DNA from: Streptomyces sp. SID13726
Lineage (GTDB): Bacteria; Actinomycetota; Actinomycetes; Streptomycetales; Streptomycetaceae
NCBI RefSeq assembly: GCF_010548375.1
Contig: NZ_JAAGLY010000005.1
Coordinates: 434,001 to 498,000 of the forward strand
Length of the DNA: 64,000 bases
Reading direction: 5' to 3'
Program-made: the position numbers and the translations under genes
The notes under the pieces: generated by a model
What the model was told of the DNA's origin: nothing
The model's database searches: none
The model's input: the letters and a program-made list of their open reading frames with translations, nothing else
Shown here: positions 52,211-60,591 of the stretch, in pieces
How positions within the stretch are numbered: position 1 is the first letter of the stretch
How the letters are laid out: each line of letters begins with the position of its first letter

Positions 52211-55200
52211 ATGCCGCGCGTAATGTCTGCGGACATGAACGGGGCGAGCGGCATGGGCGAGGTTGGGGAGGACGGGGGTCGGTACCCCTGGATCCGCCGT
52301 GTGCATGCGGTTGGCTCGGCGCCCCAAGTTGACCGCTTTGGCTGGCTGGTAGACCTGCCGTGGGCGCGAGTAGAGGTCCCGCTTGCCGGTCGACGCGAGG
52401 ACAAGCTGCTTGTGGTATTGGGCGAGCGTGGGTGCGGCAAGAGTGACTTGATCATTGAGGAAGCCGCGGCGCTGCAGTCCGAGGGGCACGTCGTGGAGCT
52501 GGTCGACCTGAGTGCGCGGGGACGGTTCTACGAGGCGGTCAACGCGCGGAGGGATTTGGGCGCAGTCCTGGAGCGGGCTTCTGGGCGTGATCCGGGGTAC
52601 GTCCTGTTGGACAGCCTTGACGAGGGGCTGGGCCGACTCGGGGTTCTGGATGACATTCTGGTCGGCTGTCTGGAAGAGCTCGGCCGTGAGCGGAGAAGTC
52701 GACTACGGCTGCGTATCGCCTGCCGTTCGGGCCGGTGGCCCCGCGGTCTGGAACGGCATCTCCAGTCGCTGTGGGCGCCTGAGGAGGTCTCGGTAGTTGG
52801 TGTGACGCCGCTGACCCGGTCCGACGTGGAGACGGCTGCCGCCTGGGAAGGTCTCGACGGCCGTAGAGTCACTCGGCGGCTGGAGGAGAAGGGTGCGGTG
52901 GCTCTGGCCTGGTCTCCGATCACCTTGAAACCCTTGCTGGAAGCCGAGCGGGAAGGATGGGGCCTGCCTTCGACGGTGGCTGACGCCTACCGGCTTGCCT
53001 GTCGGCAGTTGAGCTCCCACGGCCACCGCGACGGAAGTCCGCTGGCCCCCGATCACCTGACAGCACTCGCGAGCCGAGTGGCCGCCGCCATGCAGTTCGG
53101 CCACTATGCGGCGGTCCATGACACCCCGAGTGCCATTGAGGCTGACGTGGCACTGGCTGATCTTGACGGCGGTGACGAGCCAGGCGCGGCGGGGGATTCC
53201 TACCACTGCGGGATGAAGGAATTGCTGGCGTTGGTGGATTCCGGGCTGATGGTCGAGGTCGGGCTGCGTCGCTGGGCCTTCGCCCATGACAGTTACCAGC
53301 AGTACCTGGCTGCCCAGTTCCTGGCACGGCACCACATGCACGACGCTGCGCAGGGGCAGTTGCTGTGGATTGGTGACGGAACGTCCCGTCATGTTGTGGC
53401 ACGGCACCGTGAGGTGGCTGCGTGGCGGGTGGTGGACGATACGGAGCTGTTCGCCGAAGTCCTGCGGTACGACCCCGAAGTGCTGTTGCTGGCTGACCTC
53501 ACGGCACTCCGCGATCATCAGCGCGAGGCCGTGGTGGACCGGCTCCTCGCTCTAGTGTCCAGCGATGACACGGTCCAGCTGGACCGAGGGCTGCTGCACC
53601 GCCTGAAGCACCCAGGGCTGTCCTCTCAGCTGCGTCCTCACCTGTCTCTCCCAGCTGCACCTCCGCTGCTCTCCACAGTGCTCCGCATCGCGCGAGCCTG
53701 CCAACTGCCTGAGCTCAACGACCAGTTGCTGACAGTGGCCGAGACGCAGGGGACCGATCCGAAACTGCGCCGTCTAGCCGTCCAAGCACTCGGCGACGAA
53801 CTGGACGTGGGCCATGTGGCCCGCCTCAGGGCATTGGCCGAGCACAACGATGCGGACCTGGGCCGACTGCCGGTTCTCGAACAAGACCCGGCGCGGCTGG
53901 CCTTGCTGAGGGCGCTAGCCTGGCGCGGCGACGCGGACCTAGCGGCGGCCGCACTGGAGCGGTTGTGGCCGCAGCATCTGCGCCTGCCCGAATTCCTGGA
54001 CCTGGTCCCGCCTGCCGATGACCCCGCACACGTCCGCTCCGCATGGCTCCTGATCCATAAGGTTCCGAACCTGCTGAGACCGGAAGACGTCAACGAAGCC
54101 GTAGCGTGGGTGACACGGATTCTGGGTTCGAGGCACCCCCGGGCCGGCCTGACTCAATCCGGCGAGTCGCAGTTGTCTGTGCGGCTGCCGGTTCGCATCC
54201 TCGCCCAGGCGATCGCGCTCTTCGACGAAGACGACGCCAACAACGACTCTGCACAACGGAACAGACGGCTCGACCAAGTCGCCGATGCCCTGCTCACCCT
54301 GGCGGGACGTGCCGATTTCGACGACCGGCACCAGCTTGCGCAACCGGTGGGCGAGGTGCTGCTGACCCGGCCGGGCATCCGCCGAGAGCTGGGCCAGCGT
54401 GTCCTGGAACGCGGTGATGACCACCAGGTCACTCGGCTCCTATCCTGGTCAGGCAGCCCTGCCTTGTTCTCCAACGACGACTCGGTGTACTGGACTCTGC
54501 AGTGGCCCACACTGAGTCCTGACGCGCGCCGGCACGCTGAGTGGCTGGTGACAGCGTGGCCCGATCCAGCGGATCCGTACCTGCCGTCCGCTCTTGAACT
54601 GCGCGAGCGCCACCCGGACCTGAAGGCTGCCACCGCGCGGTGGGATACCCGCGCGGAAGAAGAAGCCCGGCAACAGCGCGAACAGGAAGAACAGCGCCAC
54701 CGCCTGGCATTCGATGAAGCCCGCCTACGGCTTGCTCTCTCCGAGCTCAGCACCGGAGAGGGACCCCCCGAGCCGCTGTGGCAACACATCACCACCGAGC
54801 TGTACCGCACTGCGGCTGGCAGCCAACCGCCGCAGGACAGGTTGGGCGTCGTGGCTGCTGCACCGTCTTTCCCACATGAACGCAGTGAACTGCACCGTCT
54901 GCTGCTGGACGCGGCTGTCACCGTCGCCCGCCGCTCAGCAGCCCTCAATGGCGCAGCGGCCACTCCAGCCACAGCAGACTGGAACCGGGCAGCAACTGCT
55001 CTGACCGCGCTGGCCCTGCTTGATGCTTCGCACCTGGCCGAGGCATTCGACCACCAGCCCCGTCGAGCGGCTGTGGCTGCCGTGGCGCTGGCGGCCCACG
55101 ATTGCCACGACTCCGACGACACCGCACTACGGCGCAGCCTCATCACACAGTGCGCCCGACTGGCCGGCCACGAACTGCCGACCCTGCTGCACCAGGCGCT

Positions 55201-56578
55201 AGACGGTTGCAGCGAGCCAGAACTGAACAGTCTGGCAACCGCGTTCGCCCGCACCGCCGTTCCTGATGCCGTTCAGACCTTGCGCGACTGGGCCAACGAT
55301 CCGGGCCGCACCGACGTGCAGTGGGCCGGCGTCCTGACCTCACTCGCGTTGGCGGGAGACCAACCAGCCCAAGAAATCCTGTCCGCCGCGGTGACCGACG
55401 CCGACGTTCAACGAGACGCCGCGCGGAGCAGCTCGCGATGGACCCGCGCCGCCGCGGCGCTAGTGGGACAACCACAACTGCCCGAGATCTGGCCCGTCAT
55501 CAAGGCAACCCTGGATACCTCCGGCGTTCTGGCTGCTTTCCTGGAACGCCTTATCGTCGCCGACCCCAAGGGAACCTGGCCGCCCGGGACCGGCCAACTG
55601 CCCGAGGCTGCCCTCGCTGACCTGTACGCCAAGGTTACCGATCACATCGGCATCACCCGGCTCCTGGACTACCAGTTCGAGGATGGCTTTTACACCGACG
55701 CTCGCAGCAACCTGCACCGAGGGCTGCTGGGCCTGCTGACCTCCAAGACCAGCCCAGAAGCGGTCCGAGAGCTGACCGGTCTCGCGACTCGGTATCCCGA
55801 ACTTGCAGACCTACGTCGGCACGTTAAGGCCACGGCCCGCGAGGTCGCCGAACTTCGGGCGCAACCTCTGGTACCGGAGCAACTTCGACGCCTCGCCGCA
55901 GACACCAATCTGCGCACCATCACCGACGCACGCCATCTCCAGGACATCGTGGTGGCCAGCCTCGACCGTCTCCAGACGGTGCTTCAGGGGCCCAACGGAC
56001 TCGTGGTCAACCTGTGGAACCGGGGCAACTGGACAGTGGATCACACCGATTGGTGGCCCTGCTGGGAAGAAGACTTCAGCGACATGATCGCCGCCCTCCT
56101 GCGCCAGGACATCGGCGGAAACCGCGTCGTCATCAACCGCGAAGTCCAAGTCGACCGCTCCGGGTTTCCCGGCAGACGCACCGATATCCAGGTCCAAGCC
56201 ACGGCCCCGCCCACCAGCAGCAGCGACGGCACGCTGACCGTAGTCATCGAATGCAAAGGATGCTGGCACCGAGACCTGTCCACCGCCCTGGCCGACCAGC
56301 TTGTCCGCGACTACCTGCGCACCCCCGGTACCGCAGGCATCTACCTCATCGGCTACTTCGACTGCGACCGCTGGAACCGCGAAATGCGCAGGAAACGACA
56401 CCACGCATCAGACGATCACACTATCCGCGACCTGCAGCACGGACAGGACGCACGCGCCCAGGAGCAACGCGACCAATACGGTGCCATTGTCGCGGCCAAA
56501 GTCCTCGACTGCCGCCTCCCCGGAGCCAACGACCCGTGGCGTGCCAAGCCCCGCAATCCTCCCGGGCAGACGATCTAA
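52211..56578 (+). CDS. Large NACHT/STAND-like NTPase with C-terminal PD-(D/E)XK nuclease
   Basis: About 1455 residues from ATG 52211 (frame open from TTG 52112; ATG 52253 also possible). Walker A is GERGCGKS (residues ~71-78) and Walker B is LLDSLDE (~132-138), the NACHT-like form with D..DE. Residues ~350-1250 are helical and HEAT-like without other motifs. The end carries a restriction-type core: Glu ~1311, TDIQV Asp ~1325, VIECKGCW (E1347-x-K1349) and Gln ~1363. Likely a phage-sensing or DNA-degrading defence protein. The nuclease is C-terminal, unlike most Avs proteins, whose effector is N-terminal. No close named family recalled. Confidence 0.82.
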   Translation: MPRVMSADMNGASGMGEVGEDGGRYPWIRRVHAVGSAPQVDRFGWLVDLPWARVEVPLAGRREDKLLVVLGERGCGKSDLIIEEAAALQSEGHVVELVDLSARGRFYEAVNARRDLGAVLERASGRDPGYVLLDSLDEGLGRLGVLDDILVGCLEELGRERRSRLRLRIACRSGRWPRGLERHLQSLWAPEEVSVVGVTPLTRSDVETAAAWEGLDGRRVTRRLEEKGAVALAWSPITLKPLLEAEREGWGLPSTVADAYRLACRQLSSHGHRDGSPLAPDHLTALASRVAAAMQFGHYAAVHDTPSAIEADVALADLDGGDEPGAAGDSYHCGMKELLALVDSGLMVEVGLRRWAFAHDSYQQYLAAQFLARHHMHDAAQGQLLWIGDGTSRHVVARHREVAAWRVVDDTELFAEVLRYDPEVLLLADLTALRDHQREAVVDRLLALVSSDDTVQLDRGLLHRLKHPGLSSQLRPHLSLPAAPPLLSTVLRIARACQLPELNDQLLTVAETQGTDPKLRRLAVQALGDELDVGHVARLRALAEHNDADLGRLPVLEQDPARLALLRALAWRGDADLAAAALERLWPQHLRLPEFLDLVPPADDPAHVRSAWLLIHKVPNLLRPEDVNEAVAWVTRILGSRHPRAGLTQSGESQLSVRLPVRILAQAIALFDEDDANNDSAQRNRRLDQVADALLTLAGRADFDDRHQLAQPVGEVLLTRPGIRRELGQRVLERGDDHQVTRLLSWSGSPALFSNDDSVYWTLQWPTLSPDARRHAEWLVTAWPDPADPYLPSALELRERHPDLKAATARWDTRAEEEARQQREQEEQRHRLAFDEARLRLALSELSTGEGPPEPLWQHITTELYRTAAGSQPPQDRLGVVAAAPSFPHERSELHRLLLDAAVTVARRSAALNGAAATPATADWNRAATALTALALLDASHLAEAFDHQPRRAAVAAVALAAHDCHDSDDTALRRSLITQCARLAGHELPTLLHQALDGCSEPELNSLATAFARTAVPDAVQTLRDWANDPGRTDVQWAGVLTSLALAGDQPAQEILSAAVTDADVQRDAARSSSRWTRAAAALVGQPQLPEIWPVIKATLDTSGVLAAFLERLIVADPKGTWPPGTGQLPEAALADLYAKVTDHIGITRLLDYQFEDGFYTDARSNLHRGLLGLLTSKTSPEAVRELTGLATRYPELADLRRHVKATAREVAELRAQPLVPEQLRRLAADTNLRTITDARHLQDIVVASLDRLQTVLQGPNGLVVNLWNRGNWTVDHTDWWPCWEEDFSDMIAALLRQDIGGNRVVINREVQVDRSGFPGRRTDIQVQATAPPTSSSDGTLTVVIECKGCWHRDLSTALADQLVRDYLRTPGTAGIYLIGYFDCDRWNREMRRKRHHASDDHTIRDLQHGQDARAQEQRDQYGAIVAAKVLDCRLPGANDPWRAKPRNPPGQTI

Positions 56579-56767
56579 TCCGGCGCGGGGAGTTGGATGG
56601 CTCTCATGTCTGACCACCGGTGTGAGGGAACAACACGACCTGCTGCTACGCCCTATGGGACAAGGGCTGGGTCCACGGCCCCAGCCAGGAACCCTGGGGG
56701 GCTACCTCGTCAAGGCCGACCCTTCATCTCACATGTCAACCAAAACTGCTCCGACTAAGCTGCCGAC

Positions 56768-58267
56768 GTGAACAAGATGCCAGACCTTCCATGGGTTGAG
56801 GTAGAGCCGTTGCCTCACGTCAATGGCGACCTCTTGCCGGTGTTGGAGTCGGTCGACTCCCTGCAAAGAGCTTGGCAGGAGGTCGTCAAGGCAAACGATC
56901 CTGCCTTCCAGGAAGCCCGGCGGCGTTCTTTGCGACGCCACGCCATCGAGACCGGCATCATCGAGCGCCTCTATGAAGTCGACTGGGGAGTTACCGAAGC
57001 CCTCGTAGCAGAGGGCATCACTGCCGACGCTGTCGCTCGTGCTGACGACGGCACCGTGTCGGAAGACGTTCTCGCGCTGATTCGCTCTCAATACGAAGCT
57101 CTCCAGTTCCTTGCGGAGAGCGCCCGGGATGGCCGAGACGTATCCGTTTCGTTCATTCGCGAGCTGCACCAAGCACTCACACGCGAACAGAAGACGTACA
57201 GCGCCACCGACCCGCTTGGCCGCCGGTTCGAGGCCACGCTGCACCACGGCCAGTGGAAGACCGACAAGAACCACGTCACACGCCCGGACGGATCGAAGCT
57301 CGAGTACACGCCCCCGGAACATGTCGCAGCCCAGATGGATCAACTCATCGAGCTGTACCGAGAGACCGGCGGCGCGCATCCTATAGTGCGCGCAGCGTGG
57401 CTTCACCATCGGTTCGTTCGCATCCACCCCTTTGAGGACGGGAACGGGCGGGTGGCGCGATGCCTGACCCTGCTCAACCTATTGCGATGCGACCTTGCTC
57501 CGCTGGTAGTGGACCGCCGCGAACGAGACCGCTACCTGCGCAGCCTCGATCGTGCTAACGAAGGCGACTTGAGGCCACTGATCCGGTTCTTCGCCGAGTT
57601 GGAGATCGTTGCCCTCCGCAGCGAGTTGGAGCGACCGGTCGCGGCCACTTCAGAGGCTGTCGCCGGGGGCGCGCTGAGCGTTCTGGAAGCCGGAGTCGCA
57701 CGGTTCCGTGCGCTCCAGGCCGAGACAGGTGCCCAAGAACGTGCCGAGCAGGTGGCGCGACTGGCAAATGACGTCCACGGACGTGTCGGCCTGTGGCTCA
57801 CTGACATGTCGAAGAGGATCGAGAATCTCGTTGGTGAGATTTCTGCACATTCCATCGTCACCGTGCAAGGCGCAGCGCCGCCGGACTCCCGGTCTCGGTA
57901 CTGGGGCCGCCAAGTGGTCCAGACGGCGAGGAGTGTGGACTTCTTCGTCAACAGACATGACGGTGTTTGGTGGCAGCGGTTGCGGATCCATGCCCTGGGG
58001 CAAGAACTTCGGTACCTGGTCTTCGTACAGAAGGTTGGCCGTGGAGAAACGGGCGTCCTGGCTCTGACCGTCTACGCCGAACTGATGGGTGACGAGGCTG
58101 GTGACGACACACGGCAGGAGGCCGAGACAGTGCTGATTTCGACGCCCACTGAATCGGTCACGTGGACCTACAGCGACACCGCCGAAGCAAGGTGGCAGGA
58201 CGTGACGGAACTCCTTGATACAACCCTAGCCGCCGCCTTGCACAAGTTCGTTTCTGTGCTCGGATAG
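56768..58267 (+). CDS. Fic-domain protein with unknown C-terminal domain
   Basis: About 499 residues from GTG 56768. The complete Fic motif HPFEDGNGRVAR (residues 220-231) predicts AMPylation or related nucleotide transfer. TGIIER (62-67) resembles the inhibitory (S/T)xxxE(G/N) helix, with Arg in place of Gly/Asn, as in self-inhibited class II Fic proteins. Residues ~290-499 form an extra region with a helical start (VLEAGVARFRALQ...) and a beta-rich end (FFVNRHDGVWWQRLRIH), not recognised. It lies 189 bases after the nuclease gene on the same strand. Confidence 0.85.
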   Translation: MNKMPDLPWVEVEPLPHVNGDLLPVLESVDSLQRAWQEVVKANDPAFQEARRRSLRRHAIETGIIERLYEVDWGVTEALVAEGITADAVARADDGTVSEDVLALIRSQYEALQFLAESARDGRDVSVSFIRELHQALTREQKTYSATDPLGRRFEATLHHGQWKTDKNHVTRPDGSKLEYTPPEHVAAQMDQLIELYRETGGAHPIVRAAWLHHRFVRIHPFEDGNGRVARCLTLLNLLRCDLAPLVVDRRERDRYLRSLDRANEGDLRPLIRFFAELEIVALRSELERPVAATSEAVAGGALSVLEAGVARFRALQAETGAQERAEQVARLANDVHGRVGLWLTDMSKRIENLVGEISAHSIVTVQGAAPPDSRSRYWGRQVVQTARSVDFFVNRHDGVWWQRLRIHALGQELRYLVFVQKVGRGETGVLALTVYAELMGDEAGDDTRQEAETVLISTPTESVTWTYSDTAEARWQDVTELLDTTLAAALHKFVSVLG

Positions 58268-58499
58268 CAGTGATTGATGAGGGGAAGAGAAGTCCATCTA
58301 CTCTTCCTCTCATCTGGAGCTGACCTGAGGGAACGGCTAACGGCACCGCCCCGGGTGAAGGGGGGCGGGATGCCTTTCTCATCCCAATGACGGTGTGTAG
58401 CTGCCCGCTTCGAAACTGCTCGGCTCGTCGACTGATCCGGCCACTCATCGGGCTGCTGCTCCGTCCCGGCCGGGTGCCCGGCCGTCGTTCCCAGGGGCA
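58268..58499. other. Intergenic, no supported gene
   Basis: Between the Fic stop and the right arm repeat I see no gene with a ribosome site and codon bias. An inverted copy of the arm core (GTTCCCA, 58487-58493) faces the TGGGAAC at the arm's start. Confidence 0.5.
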
Positions 58500-58529
58500 G
58501 ATGGGAACGTGGTGGGAACATGAGGATTA
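58500..58529 (+). repeat. Right arm-type repeat of island 1
   Basis: GATGGGAAC, four bases, TGGGAAC, three bases, AGGATTA: a direct copy of the left-end repeat. It lies about 109 bases inside attR. Confidence 0.65.
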
Positions 58530-58637
58530 AGAACGATCGAGAAAGGCTGAGAAAGGCCACGTACGAGCGCGCCCCCTGAGCTGCATGTATCACGAAGAGT
58601 GAGCAAGATTGCGACGGTCGGACAAGATCATGTGCCG

Positions 58638-58681
58638 ACTCGTAATGCGTAGGTCTCGGGTTCGAATCCCGAAGGCGGCTC
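58638..58681 (+). repeat. att repeat copy 2 (attR of island 1)
   Basis: Exact 44-base copy of the tRNA-Thr 3' end. Only the anticodon stem onward is present, so no functional tRNA is made. Confidence 0.9.
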
Positions 58682-58688
58682 CATGATG

Positions 58689-58725
58689 AACCCCAGGTCG
58701 GGTATTTCACCTGGGGTTCTTTCGT
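58689..58725 (+). terminator. Terminator after att copy 2
   Basis: AACCCCAGGT and ACCTGGGGTT pair perfectly around a 10-base loop, followed by a T-rich run (TCTTTCGTTT). Confidence 0.75.
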
Positions 58726-58774
58726 TTCGTTGACCTTGGAATGTGTCTTCAGTGGGCTTCTCGGGCTGTGCATG

Positions 58775-59226
58775 AAATGCCAGCTTGACCTTGAGGCTTG
58801 GGGCGCAGGCCTTCATCGAGACGGGGCCGAGGCCGTGGGCCTTGAAGATACGGGTGCTGGGCGAGGTCCGGGGCCTGCCGCGAGGACGGAGTGCGGGAAG
58901 ACGCGCCATGTGCCGTGGGTGCTGGCGGGCAGTCTCTCGAGGACCTTCTTCGCGGCCCGCTCGCCACGGTCAGGGAGGCGGGCCTGGTCGGCGGCGCGCT
59001 CGTACTTGCGGGCGGCGGCCTCGATCTGCTCGACCGGGAGGATCTCGTCGGCCTCGTACAGGCCGGCCGGGTTCGGGGCCTCGACGATCGCGGTCTCGGC
59101 TTGGTCGGCACCGAGGGCGGCAGGGCCGACGACGGAGCGGATCACGTCGGTGATGGTGCCGCGCGTGCTGCGCACCGGATGAACGGTGCGGGGGAGGGGG
59201 GACGGAGAAGAGCCTCTTCGCGTCAC
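58775..59226 (-). pseudogene. Decayed small Streptomyces protein with two frameshifts
   Basis: Three successive reading frames together give one recognisable protein: IEAAARKYERAADQARLPDR...KKVLERLPA in the first, SSRQAPDLAQ in the second, and IFKAHGLGPVSMKACAPSLK in the third. Intact relatives, as I recall them, are short proteins of Streptomyces integrative elements and phages. The breaks lie near 58,940 and 58,850. It supports the view that island 2 is a decaying element. Confidence 0.65.
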
Positions 59227-59468
59227 AGGGTCGGTGTGCTGGACGCCCTTTTGCCGCCGGGTCCTGAGCTGGAATCCCGCCCGACGAGGCCCCGCCGCCA
59301 GGCCTTCCTGGGGCCAGAACGGGTCGGGAAGGACAGGGAGACCCCGGGAGCGATCACCAAACCCCGGGCACCCCAGTGCGTGGAACTCTTCAGTCGCGGC
59401 TTCGATGATCGTGCCCTCGCCGACCGGCTGCCGGGCCTCTTCCTGCTTCGGTGCGCGTTTTCGCAGAC
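59227..59468. other. No supported gene
   Basis: This sequence between the decayed gene and the Uma2 gene has open frames on both strands but no ribosome site or recognisable protein. It is probably eroded mobile-element DNA. Confidence 0.4.
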
Positions 59469-60020
59469 TCAGTGAGTGTCGGGCGCCGGGTCCGGCAGGG
59501 GGAGTTCATCGAGGTCGAGGGTGAAGGTGCGGCCGTCGGCCAGGGGGATGGGGAGCTTGCCGGTGCCGTATGCGCGGGTGTGGGTGGTGCTGTAGCCGCT
59601 GGAGGTGGGCTCGGTGTGCAGGACGACTTCCCGGGCGTAGGGGTCCACGATCAAGTAGACGGGGATGCCGTACCGGCCGTACTTTGCGGTGCAGTCGTCG
59701 TAGTCCTTGCGGGCGGAGGACGTGGAGACGACCTCCGAGATCAGCAGGACGTCCTCGAAGCTGTAGCGCTTGCCCTCCTTGCGCGCGTCCTCGCGGAGGA
59801 TGGCCAGGTCGGGGGCGGAGTTCTCGTCGGCGGGGAAGTCGATGTAGACGTCGGAGGTGACCTTCGCGTGACGGCCGAGGGCGAGAGAGTCGATCTGCAT
59901 CGACCTGATCGTGCTGGAGTGCTCTTCGCTCTGCGGGGTCATGATGATCTTTCCGTCGGTGCCGAAGAACACCACGTATCCCGCGGGGAACTCGGTGTGC
60001 GTGATCACGTCGACACTCAT
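59469..60020 (-). CDS. Uma2-family (DUF820) endonuclease-fold protein
   Basis: This 183-residue protein is read from ATG 60020 behind GGAAGG. The PD-(D/E)XK-like Uma2 pattern is clear: APDLAIL, then LLISEVVSTSSARKDY, YGRYGIPVYLIVDPYAREV and a C-terminal PIPLADGRTFTLDLDEL. The family is abundant in Streptomyces and cyanobacteria; its true role is unsettled. It is the only intact gene of island 2. Confidence 0.85.
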   Translation of the reverse strand: MSVDVITHTEFPAGYVVFFGTDGKIIMTPQSEEHSSTIRSMQIDSLALGRHAKVTSDVYIDFPADENSAPDLAILREDARKEGKRYSFEDVLLISEVVSTSSARKDYDDCTAKYGRYGIPVYLIVDPYAREVVLHTEPTSSGYSTTHTRAYGTGKLPIPLADGRTFTLDLDELPLPDPAPDTH

Positions 60021-60356
60021 GGACGGTGCTCCTTCCCGTGTGCCGTCATGATACGGCGGACAGCGCCGTTCCACGGCTGGACGTCCGCAGCGTGCGCGTA
60101 CACCACAGCGGGAACCGTCCGTGTGAGCAGGCGCTGCGACGCGGGGCGTGAGCTGGGCCCGTGATTGTTCGGACCCAACAGGTGGCGCGGGTGACTGTCA
60201 GGGGCGCGGGGTGCCCTCCGAGGTGGCCATGGAGTGGCCGTACGCCTTTGGACGGTGCGGCACGAGGTACCGGCCCTCAGCGCGGCGCATGTGGTCTGAT
60301 CAGGCACAACGGCATCCGCAGCATCAGTCGTCATGAGGCGACACGATCACTCGTGG
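60021..60356. other. No supported gene
   Basis: These 336 bases between the Uma2 start and att copy 3 contain the Uma2 promoter region and otherwise nothing convincing; short open frames lack ribosome sites. Confidence 0.45.
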
Positions 60357-60400
60357 TCTCGTGATGCGTAGGTCCCGGGTTCGAATCCCGAAGGCGGCTC
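60357..60400 (+). repeat. att repeat copy 3 (attR of island 2)
   Basis: This copy matches the tRNA-Thr 3' end at 41 of 44 bases; the changes are the first base, one in the anticodon loop and one in the T stem. Confidence 0.85.
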
Positions 60401-60408
60401 AAATAGAA

Positions 60409-60443
60409 CCCCAGGTCAGACTCGGTCTGACCTGGGGCTTTCT
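60409..60443 (+). terminator. Terminator after att copy 3
   Basis: CCCCAGGTCAGA and TCTGACCTGGGG are exact 12-base complements around CTCGG, followed by CTTTCTCG. It is probably the original host tRNA terminator. Confidence 0.8.
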
Positions 60444-60591
60444 CGTTCGGTACGTGCTGGGGGGGGCGTCGCCTCTGATCTCGCTCGCGGTGATGCGCAC
60501 CAACTGTGAAGGTCACTCAGTATCTACCGGCGCCGCAGGTGCCTGTAGTAATCCTGGGTGCGTGGGCGTGTGTGTGCGAGCGGCTGTCGGC

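Larger units (their letters stand above)
51929..58681. mobile_element. Integrase-less genomic island 1 in tRNA-Thr (defence-like cargo)
   Basis: The island is bounded by exact 44-bp repeats of the tRNA end. Both ends hold related arm-type repeats (51995-52023 and 58500-58529). Genes inside are only the NTPase-nuclease and the Fic protein; no integrase, excisionase or transfer gene is present. Composition is less GC-rich than the flanks, especially in the Fic gene, consistent with transfer. Confidence 0.85.
58682..60400. mobile_element. Island 2 remnant between tRNA-Thr repeats
   Basis: This 1.7-kb segment is bounded by att copies 2 and 3. It carries a frameshifted gene and a Uma2-like gene, no integrase. 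The less exact third repeat (41 of 44) suggests an older insertion than island 1. Confidence 0.7.

Noticed and set aside
51929..58637. Search for an integrase, excisionase or transfer gene in island 1
   Set aside because: No frame shows the R-H-R-Y or serine-recombinase motifs, nor FtsK/Tra features, so the element is called integrase-less.
58168..58773. Reverse-strand protein containing SRLRDSNPRPTHYE
   Set aside because: This is the antisense translation of the tRNA-Thr fragment, a familiar false protein in databases.
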